Positions 1 through 7,562 of a stretch of 13,220 nucleotides of DNA are shown here, piece after piece. The stretch comes from Allobutyricicoccus pentlandensis (GTDB lineage Bacteria > Bacillota > Clostridia > Oscillospirales > QAMX01). The stretch is from contig CAJFPH010000061.1 in NCBI GenBank assembly GCA_904398645.1, forward strand, positions 1 through 13,220, in the 5' to 3' direction. Under the pieces are notes generated by a model. It did no database searches. It was not told the origin of the DNA and saw only the letters and a program-made list of their open reading frames with translations. Both the position numbers and the translations under genes were made by a program. Position 1 is the first letter of the stretch; each line of letters opens with the position of its first letter.

Positions 1-1123
1 ACTGGCGTTCTCGACGCACGGCAGCGCGTTCCGCCTCGTCTCGCGCATTAATATATGCCATATTGGTAAAACGTTTGCGATCACGACCCGGTCCCCTGAC
101 GGAAACCTTATGTCCCGCAATGGACCGCAGCCACTGTTCCGTCATCTCACAGTCTTCCGGAACCGTACTGCAAACAATCTCTGCCGGGATATCCGAAGCG
201 CGCTCATAAAACTGTTTGATAAAGGCGTCCATCAAATTTGGAACTTCCACCTCATCCGCAGCGTCCATCAATTGTACGTCCTTGGCGTATAATGTGCCTC
301 CCATATAATGTAGTACCACGGCACAACTTTTTATAGATCCGGCATAAAAGCCAATGATATCCGTGTCAGGCGCACGTGCGGCCACGACCTTCTGCCGGTC
401 TCCGACCTTTTCCAGCGCGCGCAGCCTGTCCCGCAAGTGCGCCGCTGTTTCAAACTCCAGCCGTTCTGCCGCAGCTTCCATTTCTCTGCGTATGCGCCCG
501 GCCAACTCATCATAATGTCCTTCCAGCAGCATGATCGCCTGATTCACAAGACTGCGGTATTCCTCGTATGGAATCCCCGTGCAGACTCCGACGCATTTAC
601 CAATCTGATAATCAATGCACGGTCGGTCACGCCCAATGTCCTTTGGGAAACTGCGCTTGCAGGTTGGAAGGCGAAACGTTGAAGTGACAATATCGATCAC
701 TTCCCGCGCAACCTGTCGTCCCCGATACGGTCCAAAGTACCTCGCGCCGTCCTCGCCGATCATAGAAACGATAGAAAAGGAAACATAGGGCAGCCTCGTA
801 TCAACTCTGATAAAAGGATATCCCTTGTCATCTTTTAAAAGGATATTGTACTTTGGCATATGACGCTTAATCAGCGTATTTTCCAAGACAAGCGCTTCCC
901 ACTCCGTCGTGGTAATAATGACTTCAAAATTATCCACATGCGAAAGCATGGTTTCCGTTTTGATTCCATGATTACCTGTATTAATAAAGTAACTGGAAAC
1001 ACGGTTTCGAAGCTTCTTCGCTTTGCCGACATAGATAATAGTTCCAGAAGCGTCCTTCATCTGATAAACGCCCGGGCGCAGTGGTAACGCATAAGCTTTT
1101 GCTCTAAGCTCTTTTTGATCCAT
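1..1123 (-). CDS. uvrC: Excinuclease ABC subunit C (UvrC), N-terminal 374 residues; 3' end lies outside the window
   Basis: UvrC makes the dual incisions around DNA lesions after UvrAB recognition in nucleotide excision repair. Translation of the minus strand from ATG at 1123 gives an uninterrupted frame to the window edge. It shows a GIY-YIG nuclease domain (PGVY at 17-20, IIYVGKAKKLRNR at 29-41, likely catalytic Tyr31 and Arg39, with Glu81 in VLENTLIK). Four cysteines follow (C155, C169, C177, C181; PCIDYQIGKCVGVC), the pattern that binds an iron-sulphur cluster in characterised UvrC. A UVR domain (EFETAAHLRDRL) lies near 225. The C-terminal RNase H-like endonuclease and HhH domains must lie beyond position 1; the family is about 600 residues long. 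An in-frame TAG six bases upstream rules out an earlier start, and GGAAG lies 9 bases before the ATG. The gene has its own promoter at 1164-1192. Identification is very secure. Confidence 0.97.
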   Translation of the reverse strand, partial: MDQKELRAKAYALPLRPGVYQMKDASGTIIYVGKAKKLRNRVSSYFINTGNHGIKTETMLSHVDNFEVIITTTEWEALVLENTLIKRHMPKYNILLKDDKGYPFIRVDTRLPYVSFSIVSMIGEDGARYFGPYRGRQVAREVIDIVTSTFRLPTCKRSFPKDIGRDRPCIDYQIGKCVGVCTGIPYEEYRSLVNQAIMLLEGHYDELAGRIRREMEAAAERLEFETAAHLRDRLRALEKVGDRQKVVAARAPDTDIIGFYAGSIKSCAVVLHYMGGTLYAKDVQLMDAADEVEVPNLMDAFIKQFYERASDIPAEIVCSTVPEDCEMTEQWLRSIAGHKVSVRGPGRDRKRFTNMAYINARDEAERAAVRRERQ

Positions 1124-1163
1124 AAATATCTACTTCCATAGCCATAGACACATATCCGATGTT

Positions 1164-1192
1164 ATTGTACCCTATATAGTCTGGAAAGTCAA
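1164..1192 (-). promoter_or_regulatory. Sigma-A-type promoter of uvrC
   Basis: On the minus strand, TTGACT (1192-1187), a 17-base spacer and TACAAT (1169-1164) form a near-consensus promoter. It predicts transcription starting near 1157 and a leader of about 35 bases before the uvrC ATG at 1123. Confidence 0.75.
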
Positions 1193-1423
1193 ACAATTTT
1201 GTCAGCGTTTGTAATAGTTTTGTAACTTTATCTAAAAATAGCAGCCGGACACGATACATTCTCAAAAGCTGGTACAAAGCCGGAGCAATTCCCCATAACA
1301 ATTTTATGACGGATTGTATATATCTTTCTGTCAAAATCAGGAGCAATCATAAAGTCATCTTTTTAAAGCGACCCAAAAAAATACATATGATCTCCCATAT
1401 TGTCGGATACGCGTACAATCATG
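1193..1423. other. AT-rich intergenic region between the HPr-like gene's terminator and the uvrC promoter
   Basis: No convincing gene is seen. An 80-codon minus-strand frame (1104-1346) lacks a good ribosome binding site, runs through the uvrC promoter and start, and resembles nothing known to me. The only ordered structure is a set of three phased heptamers directly upstream of the uvrC promoter (1198-1225), reported as a finding. Confidence 0.5.
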
Positions 1424-1456
1424 AAAAAACCGCTCAGAAGAAAATCTTCTGAGCGG
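1424..1456 (-). terminator. Rho-independent terminator after the HPr-like gene
   Basis: A perfect 12-bp inverted repeat (CCGCTCAGAAGA, 1430-1441, against 1445-1456) encloses a three-base loop. On the minus strand it is followed at once by six T residues (1429-1424). It lies 20 bases after the HPr-like gene's stop codon and separates that gene from uvrC. Confidence 0.93.
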
Positions 1457-1476
1457 CATACGGCCGTCTTTTCTGC

Positions 1477-1740
1477 TTATTCAGCGGAGTTGGAGCTTAC
1501 CAGCTCAACCAAGGCCATAACGGCCTCCTGCTCGTCAGAGCCTTCGGCAAGAATGGTAATATTCGTACCTTTGGTAATACCGAGAGACAGGATACCAAGC
1601 AGGCTCTTTGCATTCACACGACGCTCCCCTTTTTCGACCCATACCGTACTTCTGTACTCATTTGCCTTCTGTACGAAATACGTCGCAGGACGCGCATATA
1701 AACCAACCTGATTGACGACCTCTACATCCTTAGAAAACAT
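1477..1740 (-). CDS. HPr-family protein with Tyr15 in place of the catalytic histidine (Crh-like)
   Basis: This 87-residue protein has the HPr fold signature along its whole length. HPr normally carries phosphate from enzyme I on His15 in the motif GLHARPA. Here the motif reads GLYARPA, with Tyr exactly at residue 15 (codon TAT), so transfer from enzyme I should be impossible. Arg17 and Pro18 are kept, as is the regulatory serine (NAKSLLGILSLG, Ser46), the site HPr kinase phosphorylates in Firmicutes. Bacillus Crh is the known precedent: it has Gln15, keeps Ser46 and acts with CcpA in catabolite control. A Crh-like regulatory role is therefore inferred, not shown. Start choice: AGGAG at 1753-1749 lies 8 bases before ATG 1740, whereas an in-frame GTG at 1746 would sit only 2 bases from it. 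The gene has its own promoter and terminator, and no ptsI or sugar transporter lies nearby. Confidence 0.92.
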   Translation of the reverse strand: MFSKDVEVVNQVGLYARPATYFVQKANEYRSTVWVEKGERRVNAKSLLGILSLGITKGTNITILAEGSDEQEAVMALVELVSSNSAE

Positions 1741-1748
1741 GAACACCG

Positions 1749-1753
1749 CTCCT
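1749..1753 (-). promoter_or_regulatory. Ribosome binding site that fixes the start of the HPr-like gene
   Basis: AGGAG on the minus strand is spaced 8 bases from ATG at 1740 but only 2 bases from the alternative GTG at 1746, so it favours the 87-residue form. That form also puts the diagnostic residues at canonical positions 15 and 46. Confidence 0.8.
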
Positions 1754-1763
1754 GTCTGTTGTT

Positions 1764-1824
1764 TGTAATCAAGACGCCTTTCAATACGGCGGGCTATCTA
1801 TCGAAAACGCCGCCCAAGATTACA
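1764..1824 (-). promoter_or_regulatory. Possible structured 5' leader of the HPr-like mRNA
   Basis: A perfect 7-base inverted repeat (TGTAATC/GATTACA at 1824-1818 and 1770-1764, minus strand) brackets 47 GC-rich bases. These contain shorter complementary blocks (GGCGG with CCGCC; CGCC with GGCG). It lies between the predicted transcription start (about 1831) and the ribosome binding site. The fold was judged by eye only and no known riboswitch class was recognised. Confidence 0.3.
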
Positions 1825-1837
1825 CATTTGCATCACC

Positions 1838-1866
1838 ATTATATACAGCCTTGCGTTTTAATGCAA
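1838..1866 (-). promoter_or_regulatory. Probable sigma-A-type promoter of the HPr-like gene
   Basis: On the minus strand a perfect TATAAT (1843-1838) is preceded by a 17-base spacer and a weak -35 box, TTGCAT (1866-1861). It lies between mutS2 and the HPr-like gene and predicts a leader of about 90 bases. No clear terminator follows mutS2, so readthrough from the upstream operon is also possible. Confidence 0.6.
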
Positions 1867-1934
1867 TCGTCAATTTATCTAATCTTCTGGCGATATAAGC
1901 TTCGAATTTCGCCCTTACAGTACATTTTTATACG

Positions 1935-4334
1935 TTATTTCAACTCCACAACCGTCACTCCGGCCTCACCTTCGCCATATTTGCCCGGGCGAAAACTCGC
2001 CACTCTCCTGTCCCGGCGCAGATACTGTTGAACCGCAGTGCGCAACGCGCCGGTGCCCTTGCCATGAATAATCGTCACAGGCGAAAGCTTTGCCATCTGC
2101 GCCGTATCCAGGAAACGCTCCAGCTCAATCACCGCCTCATCCGACATCATCCCGCGTAAATCCAGTGTGGTCGAAGCGTTTCGAGTTGCAGAACTGCGCA
2201 CATACGTGCTTTCATGTGCCGGCGTAAACTTCACCTTTGCGCGTTTCGTCTCTTCCTCCAAAAGCTTCAACGTATCGGCTTTCACCGTTACAACCATAAT
2301 TCCCGCCTGGAGCTGTACATTTCCGTTTTTATCCGGCTCCGTCAATACCTCGGCACGTGTTCCCGCGCCGCCAAACGCTACAATGTCACCTACGTGCACC
2401 GCGCGTTTTGGCCCGTCCGAACGGCGTGGCAAATCAGGATTTGCCCGCGCCGCCGCTTCGTTCAGCCGTCTTGCATGTTTGGCACGCGCTCCTACGACAT
2501 CAATCGCAAACTGCTCCGCGGCAGCCTGGCGCTTTAATTCAGCCAATTCGTCAAACGCCGCATCAGAGGCGTCTTTGGCGTCAGACAGAATCTTCTGTGC
2601 CTGCCTGCGCGCTTCCTCAAGAATTTTTTCGCGCTCGTTTTCAAATGCAGATTCGCGCTTCTCAATTTCTTTTTTCTCTTTTTCTGCGTCCATGCGCGTT
2701 CGTGCCGCCAGCGTTAACTCGCGTTCCATGGCCTGTCGTTTGCGGTCAAGATCCGTCAGCACGTCCTCGAACCGAACGCTTTCACCGGAAAGTGTCTTCC
2801 GCGCCTCTTCAATGATGCGTTCATCCAGCCCCAAACGCTTGGAAATCGCAAACGCATTCGACTTGCCCGGCACGCCGATGAGAAGGCGGTATGTGGGTTT
2901 CAGCGTCTCCACGTCAAATTCACATGCAGCGTTTTCCACGCCGTCTGCGCTGATGGCAAACATTTTCAGTTCTGCGTAATGTGTCGTGGCCGCAACCAGC
3001 GAACCCTGTGAGCGAACATGTTCGATAATTGCCATGGCAAGCGCCGCGCCTTCGGTCGGATCGGTGCCGGCCCCCAGCTCGTCAAAGAGCGTTAACGACC
3101 GGTCGTCCAGCTCTTCCAAAATGCCGACAATATTCGACATATGCGATGAAAACGTCGACAATGACTGGGAAATACTCTGCTCATCTCCAATATCGGCAAA
3201 AATACGCGTAAAAAGTGAAACGGTTGAATCCTCTCCCGCCGGGATATGCAGACCGCACTGTGTCATCAGCGTCAGAAGGCCAAGCGTTTTCAGCGCAACG
3301 GTCTTGCCGCCCGTATTCGGCCCGGTAATCACAAGCGTATTAAATGTCTTTCCAATATTGATGTCAATTGGCACGGCAACCTTCTGATCAAGCAGCGGAT
3401 GCCGCGCGCGCTTGAGATCAATCATCAGTCCATCGGAGAGTTGCGGGGCATAAGAATCTGTGGCCAGCGAATACTGTGCCTTGGCAAAAATGGCGTCGAG
3501 CACCGTCAAAATACGAATATCTTCTGCAATCCCACCAGAGAAATTCGCCACCTCGGCGGAAAGCTCCGCAAGGATACGCTCAATCTCCTTCTCTTCCTTA
3601 GCGGCAAGCACCTTAATTTCGTTGTTGGCCTCCACAACCTGCGAAGGCTCCACAAAGATTGTCGCCCCGGACGAGCTGACGTCATGTACCAAACCACTGA
3701 TCTCGCCTTTAAATTCTGCTTTTACCGGAACAACAAACCGTCCACCACGCTGCGTAATCAGCGACTCCTGCAAGTATTTCGAATAGGCCTGCGATGTGAT
3801 AATGCGGTTTAATACGTCGCGCACACGCGCGTGCGCAGCGCGGATTTGCCGGCGTATAGATGCAAGCTCAGAGGACGCCGTGTCGGCAATTTCCTCTTCG
3901 CTTAAAATTGCGCCTGCAATGCGGTCCTCTAAGAATTTGTTGGTAGATAGCGCTGCAAAGTAGTGATCGAGCGACGTCTTCATACCGTCCCGGCGGACGG
4001 ACGGATCGCCGTATTCGGCAGTTGCGCGCGCGCAGCGCAAGAGTTCTGCCACACGCAGAAGCTCCGCTGTGCCAAGTGTTCCGCCGATTTCCACGCGGCG
4101 AAGCTGCACGGTTACGTCATGCAGGCCGGAAAACGCCGGCGCGCTGCGCGTAGCCATCAACCGTAAAGCATCCGTGATTTCTCCAAGACTCAAGCGGATA
4201 TCTTCGAGATACCGATACGGGCGGATTGCCCGTATCTGTTCTTTGGCGCCATCGCTGACCGCATATTGTGCAATTTTTTCAAGCACTGTCGGCAGTTCCA
4301 GCGTCAGAATTGATTTTTCATAGATACTGCTCAA
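1935..4334 (-). CDS. mutS2: MutS2 family ATPase/endonuclease
   Basis: MutS2 is a MutS paralogue without the mismatch-recognition domain. It has been linked to suppression of homologous recombination and, in Bacillus, to rescue of collided ribosomes. Using the TTG start, the protein has 799 residues, close to the usual 780-790. It has a core/lever region, then Walker A (GPNTGGKT, about 338-345) and Walker B (LTLFDELGAGTDP, about 414-426). A charged coiled coil (about 510-605), a KOW-like segment (about 650-695) and a C-terminal Smr nuclease domain (LDLRG near 725, HGKGTG near 757) follow. The catalytic-type motifs are intact. An AGGAG at 4347-4343 lies 8 bases before TTG 4334; a TTG at 4352 lies upstream of that AGGAG and inside recO, so it is less likely. 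No in-frame ATG exists near the start. It follows recO by 14 bases and is probably translated from the same mRNA. Confidence 0.96.
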   Translation of the reverse strand: MSSIYEKSILTLELPTVLEKIAQYAVSDGAKEQIRAIRPYRYLEDIRLSLGEITDALRLMATRSAPAFSGLHDVTVQLRRVEIGGTLGTAELLRVAELLRCARATAEYGDPSVRRDGMKTSLDHYFAALSTNKFLEDRIAGAILSEEEIADTASSELASIRRQIRAAHARVRDVLNRIITSQAYSKYLQESLITQRGGRFVVPVKAEFKGEISGLVHDVSSSGATIFVEPSQVVEANNEIKVLAAKEEKEIERILAELSAEVANFSGGIAEDIRILTVLDAIFAKAQYSLATDSYAPQLSDGLMIDLKRARHPLLDQKVAVPIDINIGKTFNTLVITGPNTGGKTVALKTLGLLTLMTQCGLHIPAGEDSTVSLFTRIFADIGDEQSISQSLSTFSSHMSNIVGILEELDDRSLTLFDELGAGTDPTEGAALAMAIIEHVRSQGSLVAATTHYAELKMFAISADGVENAACEFDVETLKPTYRLLIGVPGKSNAFAISKRLGLDERIIEEARKTLSGESVRFEDVLTDLDRKRQAMERELTLAARTRMDAEKEKKEIEKRESAFENEREKILEEARRQAQKILSDAKDASDAAFDELAELKRQAAAEQFAIDVVGARAKHARRLNEAAARANPDLPRRSDGPKRAVHVGDIVAFGGAGTRAEVLTEPDKNGNVQLQAGIMVVTVKADTLKLLEEETKRAKVKFTPAHESTYVRSSATRNASTTLDLRGMMSDEAVIELERFLDTAQMAKLSPVTIIHGKGTGALRTAVQQYLRRDRRVASFRPGKYGEGEAGVTVVELK

Positions 4335-4342
4335 AGCAAATA

Positions 4343-4347
4343 CTCCT
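4343..4347 (-). promoter_or_regulatory. Ribosome binding site deciding the TTG start of mutS2
   Basis: AGGAG on the minus strand lies between the recO stop codon and TTG 4334 with an 8-base spacer. It supports the non-ATG start and excludes the longer frame that begins inside recO. Confidence 0.75.
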
Positions 4348-4348
4348 G

Positions 4349-5104
4349 TCAATCACATAAAGAATGGTAAATATCAAGACTTTCATAGCTGCGTCCCATT
4401 TGTTCCCGCGTATAAAGTTCGCACAGGAACGACAGGTTTGCCGCCGCCTCATCGCCAAGCGAAAAGGAAAACAGACGCGGCATATCAGCGGAGACTATGT
4501 AACGCATGGCGTCGAGCGCCGCAGGATACAGCGGATAAATCCGGTCTCCGGATGACCTGCGCGGCGCGGCGCAGTTTTCACAATAGACGCATGCGTCCGT
4601 CATGCTGAAAAACGCGGTATTTCTGCCGCCGCAACCTGCGCATACATCCAGCTCCGGCTCAAAACCGGCCAGCGCCATCAAGCGCAGTTCAAACGCCGAC
4701 TTGACCAGCCGGTGGGGACGTACGCCCTTTGCCAGGGCATAAAGCGCATTTAGCGCCAGGCGCAGGACAGCGGCATCCGGTTCTCCCGCAAGGCTGACGT
4801 CGTATAGAAGCTGAACGAAATACGACGCCGCAGCCAACCCCTCTATGGAGTTTGAAAGCGCGAAAAACTGCTCCAGACTTTTTGCACTGTCCACTTTATA
4901 ATGGCCACGGCTTTCAAGGAGCGTAAATTCCGAATAATTAAACAGTTTTGTTCCGGAAGAGAGTGAGCTCCCGCTCTTTCTTGCGCCATAGGCGGTCGCG
5001 GTTACCAACCCGTCCGTTGCGGTTAAAATCGTAAGCAGGCTGTTGTGGTCTTTCACAGGCTGCTCTCGCAGGACCAGCCCCGGCGATACAATCTTATTGT
5101 TCAT
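4349..5104 (-). CDS. recO: DNA repair protein RecO
   Basis: RecO works with RecR (and RecF) to load RecA onto SSB-coated single-stranded DNA in recombinational repair. The 251-residue product starts with the family's N-terminal OB-fold pattern (SPGLVLREQPVKDHNSLLTI, then LVTATAYGARKSGS). It ends with the helical domain holding two CXXC pairs (C155/C158 and C175/C178, plus C172) that form a zinc finger in many RecO proteins. The start at ATG 5104 matches the usual beginning of RecO; the frame remains open further upstream, but only inside era. The ATG overlaps the last 11 bases of era, and no strong ribosome binding site is visible, so translation is probably coupled to era. Length is typical for the family. 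Confidence 0.94.
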   Translation of the reverse strand: MNNKIVSPGLVLREQPVKDHNSLLTILTATDGLVTATAYGARKSGSSLSSGTKLFNYSEFTLLESRGHYKVDSAKSLEQFFALSNSIEGLAAASYFVQLLYDVSLAGEPDAAVLRLALNALYALAKGVRPHRLVKSAFELRLMALAGFEPELDVCAGCGGRNTAFFSMTDACVYCENCAAPRRSSGDRIYPLYPAALDAMRYIVSADMPRLFSFSLGDEAAANLSFLCELYTREQMGRSYESLDIYHSLCD

Positions 5105-5981
5105 ATCCAAAATTACGCATGAAATATTCGTTATCACGCCAGCCCTCACGCACTTTTACCCAAAGCGTCAAAAATACTTTCGTGCCAAGCAGACGTTCCA
5201 TATCTGCGCGCGCCTGCTCGCCTACTTTTTTGAGCATCGCGCCGTCCTTGCCAATGATGATGCCCTTATGCGACGCCTTTTCGCAGTAAATGACCGCGCC
5301 GATTTCCATGGTGCCGTTTTCCTGTTCCTCAAACACTTCAATCTCAACGGCCGTACCATGGGGGATTTCACGGTCAAGCAAACGCAGCAGTTTTTCACGG
5401 ATAAATTCAGCAACGATCACGCGCTCCGGCTGGTCGGAAACCATTCCCTCCGGATAAAGCGCAGGACCATCTTCGGCAAATTTCTCAAGCTCGTCCATTA
5501 AAATATCAACGCCGTCACCCGTACGCGCACAGAGGGGAACCACAGCGGAAAATTCGCCAAGGCCGGTATACGCCTCAATGACATGAAGGATTTCCCGCTT
5601 ATCCACGGTATCAATTTTATTGATCACGAGCACGCACGAAAGTCCCTGTTCCACAATCTCGCGGTAGAGCATTCGTTCCTGCCGTCCCGGCTCGCGCGGT
5701 TCCACAACCAAAATTGCCGCGTCCGTATCCGACACCGTCTCATGCACAACGCCAACCATAAAGTCTCCCAGCTTGTTTTTCGGTTTGTGAAAGCCGGGCG
5801 TATCCATAAAAATATATTGAACGCCGGCGCGGTTGACAATACCGCTGATACGGTTGCGCGTCGTCTGCGGCTTTGCAGACACGATGGCAATTTTTTCGCC
5901 GGTCAATGCGTTTAAAAGTGTGGATTTCCCGACATTCGGGCGGCCGACAATTGAAAATATGGCTGTCTTTGTAATTTGCAT
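5094..5981 (-). CDS. era: GTPase Era, 16S rRNA-binding ribosome assembly factor
   Basis: Era binds the 3' end of 16S rRNA and helps mature the 30S subunit. All expected parts of the 295-residue protein are present: G1 GRPNVGKS (13-20), a threonine-bearing switch I (PQTTR, 38-42), G3 DTPG (60-63), G4 NKID (121-124) and a C-terminal KH domain with GIIIGKDG (240-247). The C-terminus (RNFGYEQ) also matches the family. G5 reads CAR where SAK or SAL is more usual, a mild variation. GGGAG lies 8 bases before ATG 5981. ybeY is 45 bases upstream and recO overlaps downstream. Era and YbeY both act in small-subunit rRNA maturation, so their shared operon makes sense. Confidence 0.98.
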   Translation of the reverse strand: MQITKTAIFSIVGRPNVGKSTLLNALTGEKIAIVSAKPQTTRNRISGIVNRAGVQYIFMDTPGFHKPKNKLGDFMVGVVHETVSDTDAAILVVEPREPGRQERMLYREIVEQGLSCVLVINKIDTVDKREILHVIEAYTGLGEFSAVVPLCARTGDGVDILMDELEKFAEDGPALYPEGMVSDQPERVIVAEFIREKLLRLLDREIPHGTAVEIEVFEEQENGTMEIGAVIYCEKASHKGIIIGKDGAMLKKVGEQARADMERLLGTKVFLTLWVKVREGWRDNEYFMRNFGYEQ

Positions 5982-6026
5982 ACCTGATTCTCCCTATCGT
6001 ATCCCATAACGGTCGCCGCAAACGGG

Positions 6027-6533
6027 TTAGGCCCCCTCAGGCTTTTTCTCTCCCCGCTTTCCCAGCGCCGCCAACATGATATCCTCTTCAAACCCACGCA
6101 TCAGCATTTTTCTTGGGCCCTCGTCCACATGGTCGTAACCCAGCAGATGCAAGACCGAATGCACCACCAGATAGCCGCACTCCCGTTCAAAGCTGTGGCC
6201 AAATTCCGCCGCCTGCGCACGTGCACGCTCTGCGGAAATCACCACGTCCCCCAGCTCCACACATTTTGTATCCGGGTCATAGTCCCAGGGCTGCGGCATT
6301 TCTCCTTTTCCGTCCACCCAGTCCAGGAGCGGAAACGACAGGACGTCCGTAGGGGCATCCATTTTGCGGTGCTCGCGGTTCAGGGCACGGATACCGGCGT
6401 CGTCCGTCACCGTAACATTTACCTTCGCACGGAACGGAATATGCTCATACCGCAGCGCCGCCTTAATACAGCGGCGAATCAGTTTTTCCGTCTTACGGTC
6501 GGCGCCGGTAATCTCTATTTTATGAAACGGCAT
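6027..6533 (-). CDS. ybeY: Endoribonuclease YbeY (rRNA maturation factor)
   Basis: YbeY is a zinc metalloprotein needed for correct 16S rRNA 3'-end maturation and ribosome quality control. The 168-residue product has the hallmark motif HSVLHLLGYDH (125-135), supplying the three zinc-binding histidines (125, 129, 135). It also has the conserved upstream segments LNREHRKMDAPTDVLSFP (51-68) and LGDVVIS (94-100). GAGGTG lies a few bases before ATG 6533 and overlaps the end of phoH; only 8 bases separate the two genes. The order phoH-ybeY-era is typical of Firmicutes. The C-terminal tail rich in Lys, Gly and Glu looks disordered. Confidence 0.97.
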   Translation of the reverse strand: MPFHKIEITGADRKTEKLIRRCIKAALRYEHIPFRAKVNVTVTDDAGIRALNREHRKMDAPTDVLSFPLLDWVDGKGEMPQPWDYDPDTKCVELGDVVISAERARAQAAEFGHSFERECGYLVVHSVLHLLGYDHVDEGPRKMLMRGFEEDIMLAALGKRGEKKPEGA

Positions 6534-6541
6534 ACTTCACC

Positions 6542-7549
6542 TCAACCGTTCCTCGGAGGACGTCCCGTATAGCGTTTCGCGGAAGTCTCACGTTTTTGGG
6601 TTTTCTTTTCGTATTCCTCATAGGCGCGAATGATGCGCTGCACCAGCTCATGGCGCACTACGTCGCGCTCCGTCAGGCGGCAAATGGCAATGTCCTCTAC
6701 CTGGTCCAGTATTTTCAGCGCAGATTTCAAGCCGCTGGCCTTGCCAAACGGCAGGTCTATCTGCGTCTCATCACCGTTTACAACCGCTTTGGACCCAAAG
6801 CCAATACGCGTCAAAAACATTTTCATCTGCTCCGGCGTCGTATTTTGCGCTTCATCAAGAATAATGAACGACTCATCGAGCGTTCGCCCGCGCATATAAG
6901 CAAGCGGCGCGACTTCAATATTGCCGCGTTCGACACAATTCCGGTAGGTCTCCGGCCCCATCAAATCAAAAAGCGCATCGTACAAGGGACGCAGGTAAGG
7001 ATCTACCTTTGACTGCAAATCTCCGGGCAGGAAACCCAGCCGTTCGCCCGCTTCCACAGCCGGGCGCGTAATAATGATGCGGTTCACCTGTTTTTCGCGG
7101 AAAGCCGTTACGGCTGCGGCGACGGCAAGATACGTTTTACCCGTGCCGGCGGGTCCGACGCAGATCGTGATGGTATTCTTCCGGATCGCGTCCACCATAC
7201 GCTTCTGTCCCAGCGTTTTCGCCTTGACAGGCTTTCCGCGCGCCGTAACGCAAATGACGTCCTTAGACAGTTCTGCCAGCCGGTCCGTATTTCCATCCCG
7301 TGCAAGACTGATGACATACATTACCGTCTGCGAATTGATCGCTTCGCCGCGCGACGCAATAGACAAAAGTCCCTCTATGACCTTTACCGCCAGCATCAGC
7401 CGTTCCGGATCGCCGACAACCTTGATCTCCGTATCACGATAAATCACATGCACGCCGAGCTCACGCTCAATAATTTTAATGTTTTCATCAAACGAACCAA
7501 ACACGTTAATCAGATATTCAATTCGCTCTACATTAATCGTTTGTTCCAT
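6542..7549 (-). CDS. phoH: PhoH family ATPase (PhoH/YbeZ type)
   Basis: PhoH-like proteins are P-loop NTPases with RNA-related roles. The YbeZ branch is regularly encoded next to ybeY and is thought to work with it in rRNA metabolism. The 335-residue protein has an N-terminal KH-like region (about 1-100), Walker A GPAGTGKT (132-139), the PhoH-specific segment TRPAVEAGERLGFLPGD (161-177) and Walker B FIILDEAQN (228-236). A motif III-like VNGDETQIDLP follows (257-267). GAGAGG lies about 5 bases before ATG 7549, in the 13-base gap after yqfD. The basic C-terminal tail (from about 315) is poorly conserved in general. The exact biochemical activity is not settled for the family; identification itself is very secure. 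Confidence 0.97.
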   Translation of the reverse strand: MEQTINVERIEYLINVFGSFDENIKIIERELGVHVIYRDTEIKVVGDPERLMLAVKVIEGLLSIASRGEAINSQTVMYVISLARDGNTDRLAELSKDVICVTARGKPVKAKTLGQKRMVDAIRKNTITICVGPAGTGKTYLAVAAAVTAFREKQVNRIIITRPAVEAGERLGFLPGDLQSKVDPYLRPLYDALFDLMGPETYRNCVERGNIEVAPLAYMRGRTLDESFIILDEAQNTTPEQMKMFLTRIGFGSKAVVNGDETQIDLPFGKASGLKSALKILDQVEDIAICRLTERDVVRHELVQRIIRAYEEYEKKTQKRETSAKRYTGRPPRNG

Positions 7550-7562
7550 AATACCTCTCTCG

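Noticed and set aside
1104..1346. An 80-codon minus-strand frame upstream of uvrC
   Set aside because: It has no ribosome binding site, overlaps the uvrC promoter and start, and its Leu/Tyr-rich sequence matches nothing known to me.
1880..1920. A terminator after mutS2 (GGCGA with TCGCC on the minus strand)
   Set aside because: The stem is only five base pairs, mismatches extend inward, and no T run follows.
2167..2979. A 270-codon plus-strand frame opposite mutS2
   Set aside because: Its composition is Ser/Arg/Ala-rich low-complexity, typical of an antisense shadow, and mutS2 is unmistakable on the other strand.
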